Shown: positions 5,636 to 6,493 of the stretch, in pieces | Numbering within the stretch: the stretch's first letter is position 1 | How the letters are laid out: each line of letters opens with the position of its first letter | Origin: Lachnospiraceae bacterium UBA3645 | GTDB taxonomy: Bacteria > Bacillota > Clostridia > Lachnospirales > Lachnospiraceae | Direction of reading: 5' to 3' | Length of the DNA: 6,493 nucleotides | NCBI GenBank assembly: GCA_002373555.1 | Contig: DFKM01000056.1 | Location: 1-6,493, forward strand | Program-made: the position numbers and the translations under genes | The notes under the pieces: model-generated | Seen by the model: only the letters and a program-made list of their open reading frames with translations | Told to the model about the DNA's origin: nothing | Databases searched by the model: none

Positions 5636-6447
5636 CATTTGGCAACAGTTTCGATTCCCGTCAGCTGCCAGGTCAGGGAGGTCACTTCTGTTGTCGTGAC
5701 CGTCGTCGTGACATTGTAAGTCACTGTTCCGTCGGCTGCTGTGACAATATCTTCCCGCGGTCCGTCCACCGATCTGCTCCCCGTATCCGTGTGTTTATCT
5801 GCCATGAACGTCAGACGAAGCGTATACTGTTTTCCTTCCGCTCCGGCATTCGAAATGGTGAGAACGATATTTCCTGCTGCATCCACGGATTCTTCCATCA
5901 CGGCAGCAAGCGGATCATTCTCGCCGGAAGCCAGTGAAGATGAGAGGTTCAGCTCCTTTGCTGTCGCTTCATCCTTTTCCTGCGAATAGTACCAGGCAGC
6001 ATCGTTCAGAATGGATGCGGCGCGGAGGGATGCAGCATATATTGCATTCGTTCCCTCTCCGTCAATCTGGCTCCTTTCCGTCAGGTCAGCATCTGTAATG
6101 CCTGCCGCAGTCTTGTCCGCAGCAAGATAGATCTTCGGAGAAGTTTCATTAATAAACCCCGGCTCCCCGGGAATACCGTCTGTATAGGGTGTTGTCTGGG
6201 TACTTTCCGTTACTTTTACAATTGATACAGTCTTGCCGTCAAGCTGCTCTATCATCAGTTCCGCTGCGGACGTCACACTGTAATAGCGCTGGTCATATTC
6301 CGCTGTTTTGCTCATGCGGCCGGACGCTGCCGTGGCAGCGGTCAGGACAACGGAGCTGACAACTGCGCAGATCAGGAAAAGGAGCAGTGCAAAGGTGATG
6401 GAGGCACCGGTCTCCTGACGGAGTTTATTCTTTATTAAATTTCGCAT
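5635..6447 (-). CDS. Pilin-like single-span protein lacking Glu5 (270 aa), candidate tip or priming subunit
   Basis: A short basic leader (MRNLIKNKLRQETG14) precedes ASITF and one hydrophobic segment at residues 19-41, which is the layout of a prepilin. The +5 residue is Phe, and no acidic residue lies in the first positions of the helix. The rest is extracellular-looking: a helix with RYYSVTSAAELMIEQL, a polar middle, and a Thr-rich C-terminal strand region (YNVTTTVTTTEVTSLTW). In GspK and PilX-type minor pilins a missing Glu5 is linked to the tip position; assigning that role here is inference, and a plain membrane-anchored protein remains possible. The ATG at 6447 sits 8 nt after GGAGG; the GTG at 6456 lies within the Shine-Dalgarno itself and is rejected as the start. 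It is first of the gene series and ends in repeat copy C. Confidence 0.88.
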   Translation of the reverse strand: MRNLIKNKLRQETGASITFALLLFLICAVVSSVVLTAATAASGRMSKTAEYDQRYYSVTSAAELMIEQLDGKTVSIVKVTESTQTTPYTDGIPGEPGFINETSPKIYLAADKTAAGITDADLTERSQIDGEGTNAIYAASLRAASILNDAAWYYSQEKDEATAKELNLSSSLASGENDPLAAVMEESVDAAGNIVLTISNAGAEGKQYTLRLTFMADKHTDTGSRSVDGPREDIVTAADGTVTYNVTTTVTTTEVTSLTWQLTGIETVAK

Positions 6448-6453
6448 GCACTC

Positions 6454-6466
6454 CACCTCCTTTCCT
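6454..6466 (-). promoter_or_regulatory. Strong ribosome binding site of the first gene
   Basis: AGGAAAGGAGGTG on the minus strand is nearly the full complement of the 16S rRNA 3' end and lies 8 nt from the ATG at 6447. It is the strongest site in the window and shows that the ATG, not the GTG inside it at 6456, starts the gene. Confidence 0.85.
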
Positions 6467-6478
6467 GTATATTCATAC

Positions 6479-6493
6479 TTAGGCGTTTGCGAA
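6479..6493 (-). CDS. Possible C-terminal end of an upstream gene
   Basis: The last bases read TTC GCA AAC GCC TAA on the minus strand, which could be the final four codons and stop of a gene beginning outside the window. It would end 12 nt before the Shine-Dalgarno of the next gene, a spacing usual in operons. Fifteen bases cannot prove it. Confidence 0.2.
   Translation of the reverse strand, partial: FANA

Overview
The window reads as part of a type IV pilus or type II secretion-like assembly locus from a Gram-positive, probably Clostridia/Lachnospiraceae-type gut bacterium. The support is a near-perfect AGGAAAGGAGGTG ribosome binding site before the first gene, moderately high GC, GLUG-repeat surface architecture, and signal sequences of the kind seen in Firmicutes pilins. 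The taxon is inferred; there is no marker gene here.

Every convincing gene is on the minus strand, so transcription runs from right to left. From the upstream end the order is: a 270-residue one-span protein with a pilin-like N-terminus but no Glu at +5 (6447-5635); a small prepilin (about 5370-4996); a 194-residue prepilin (4726-4142); a very large 766-residue prepilin with a GLUG-repeat C-terminal half (4123-1823); a PilB/GspE-type assembly ATPase (1808-60); and the first 18 codons of a possible next gene (54-1), cut by the window edge. The last three prepilin/ATPase genes are only 14-18 nt apart and are probably cotranscribed. The larger gaps (5371-5634 and 4727-4995) contain three same-orientation copies of a hairpin-forming intergenic repeat that bracket the small prepilin gene.

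A working model: a prepilin peptidase encoded elsewhere cleaves the three classical prepilins. The four pilin-like proteins form a minor-pilin or tip complex that displays the large GLUG protein. The ATPase powers assembly from the cytoplasm. Its N-terminus carries two tandem 24-residue motifs separated by 5 residues, the arrangement described for cyclic-di-GMP-binding MshEN domains, so assembly may respond to c-di-GMP. No platform protein (PilC/GspF), prepilin peptidase, retraction ATPase or obvious major pilin is visible inside the window. The most notable items are the large adhesin-like prepilin, the E5-less partner, the c-di-GMP motif and the repeats flanking one pilin gene. Each component belongs to a known type of family; a wholly new system cannot be claimed from this sequence alone.
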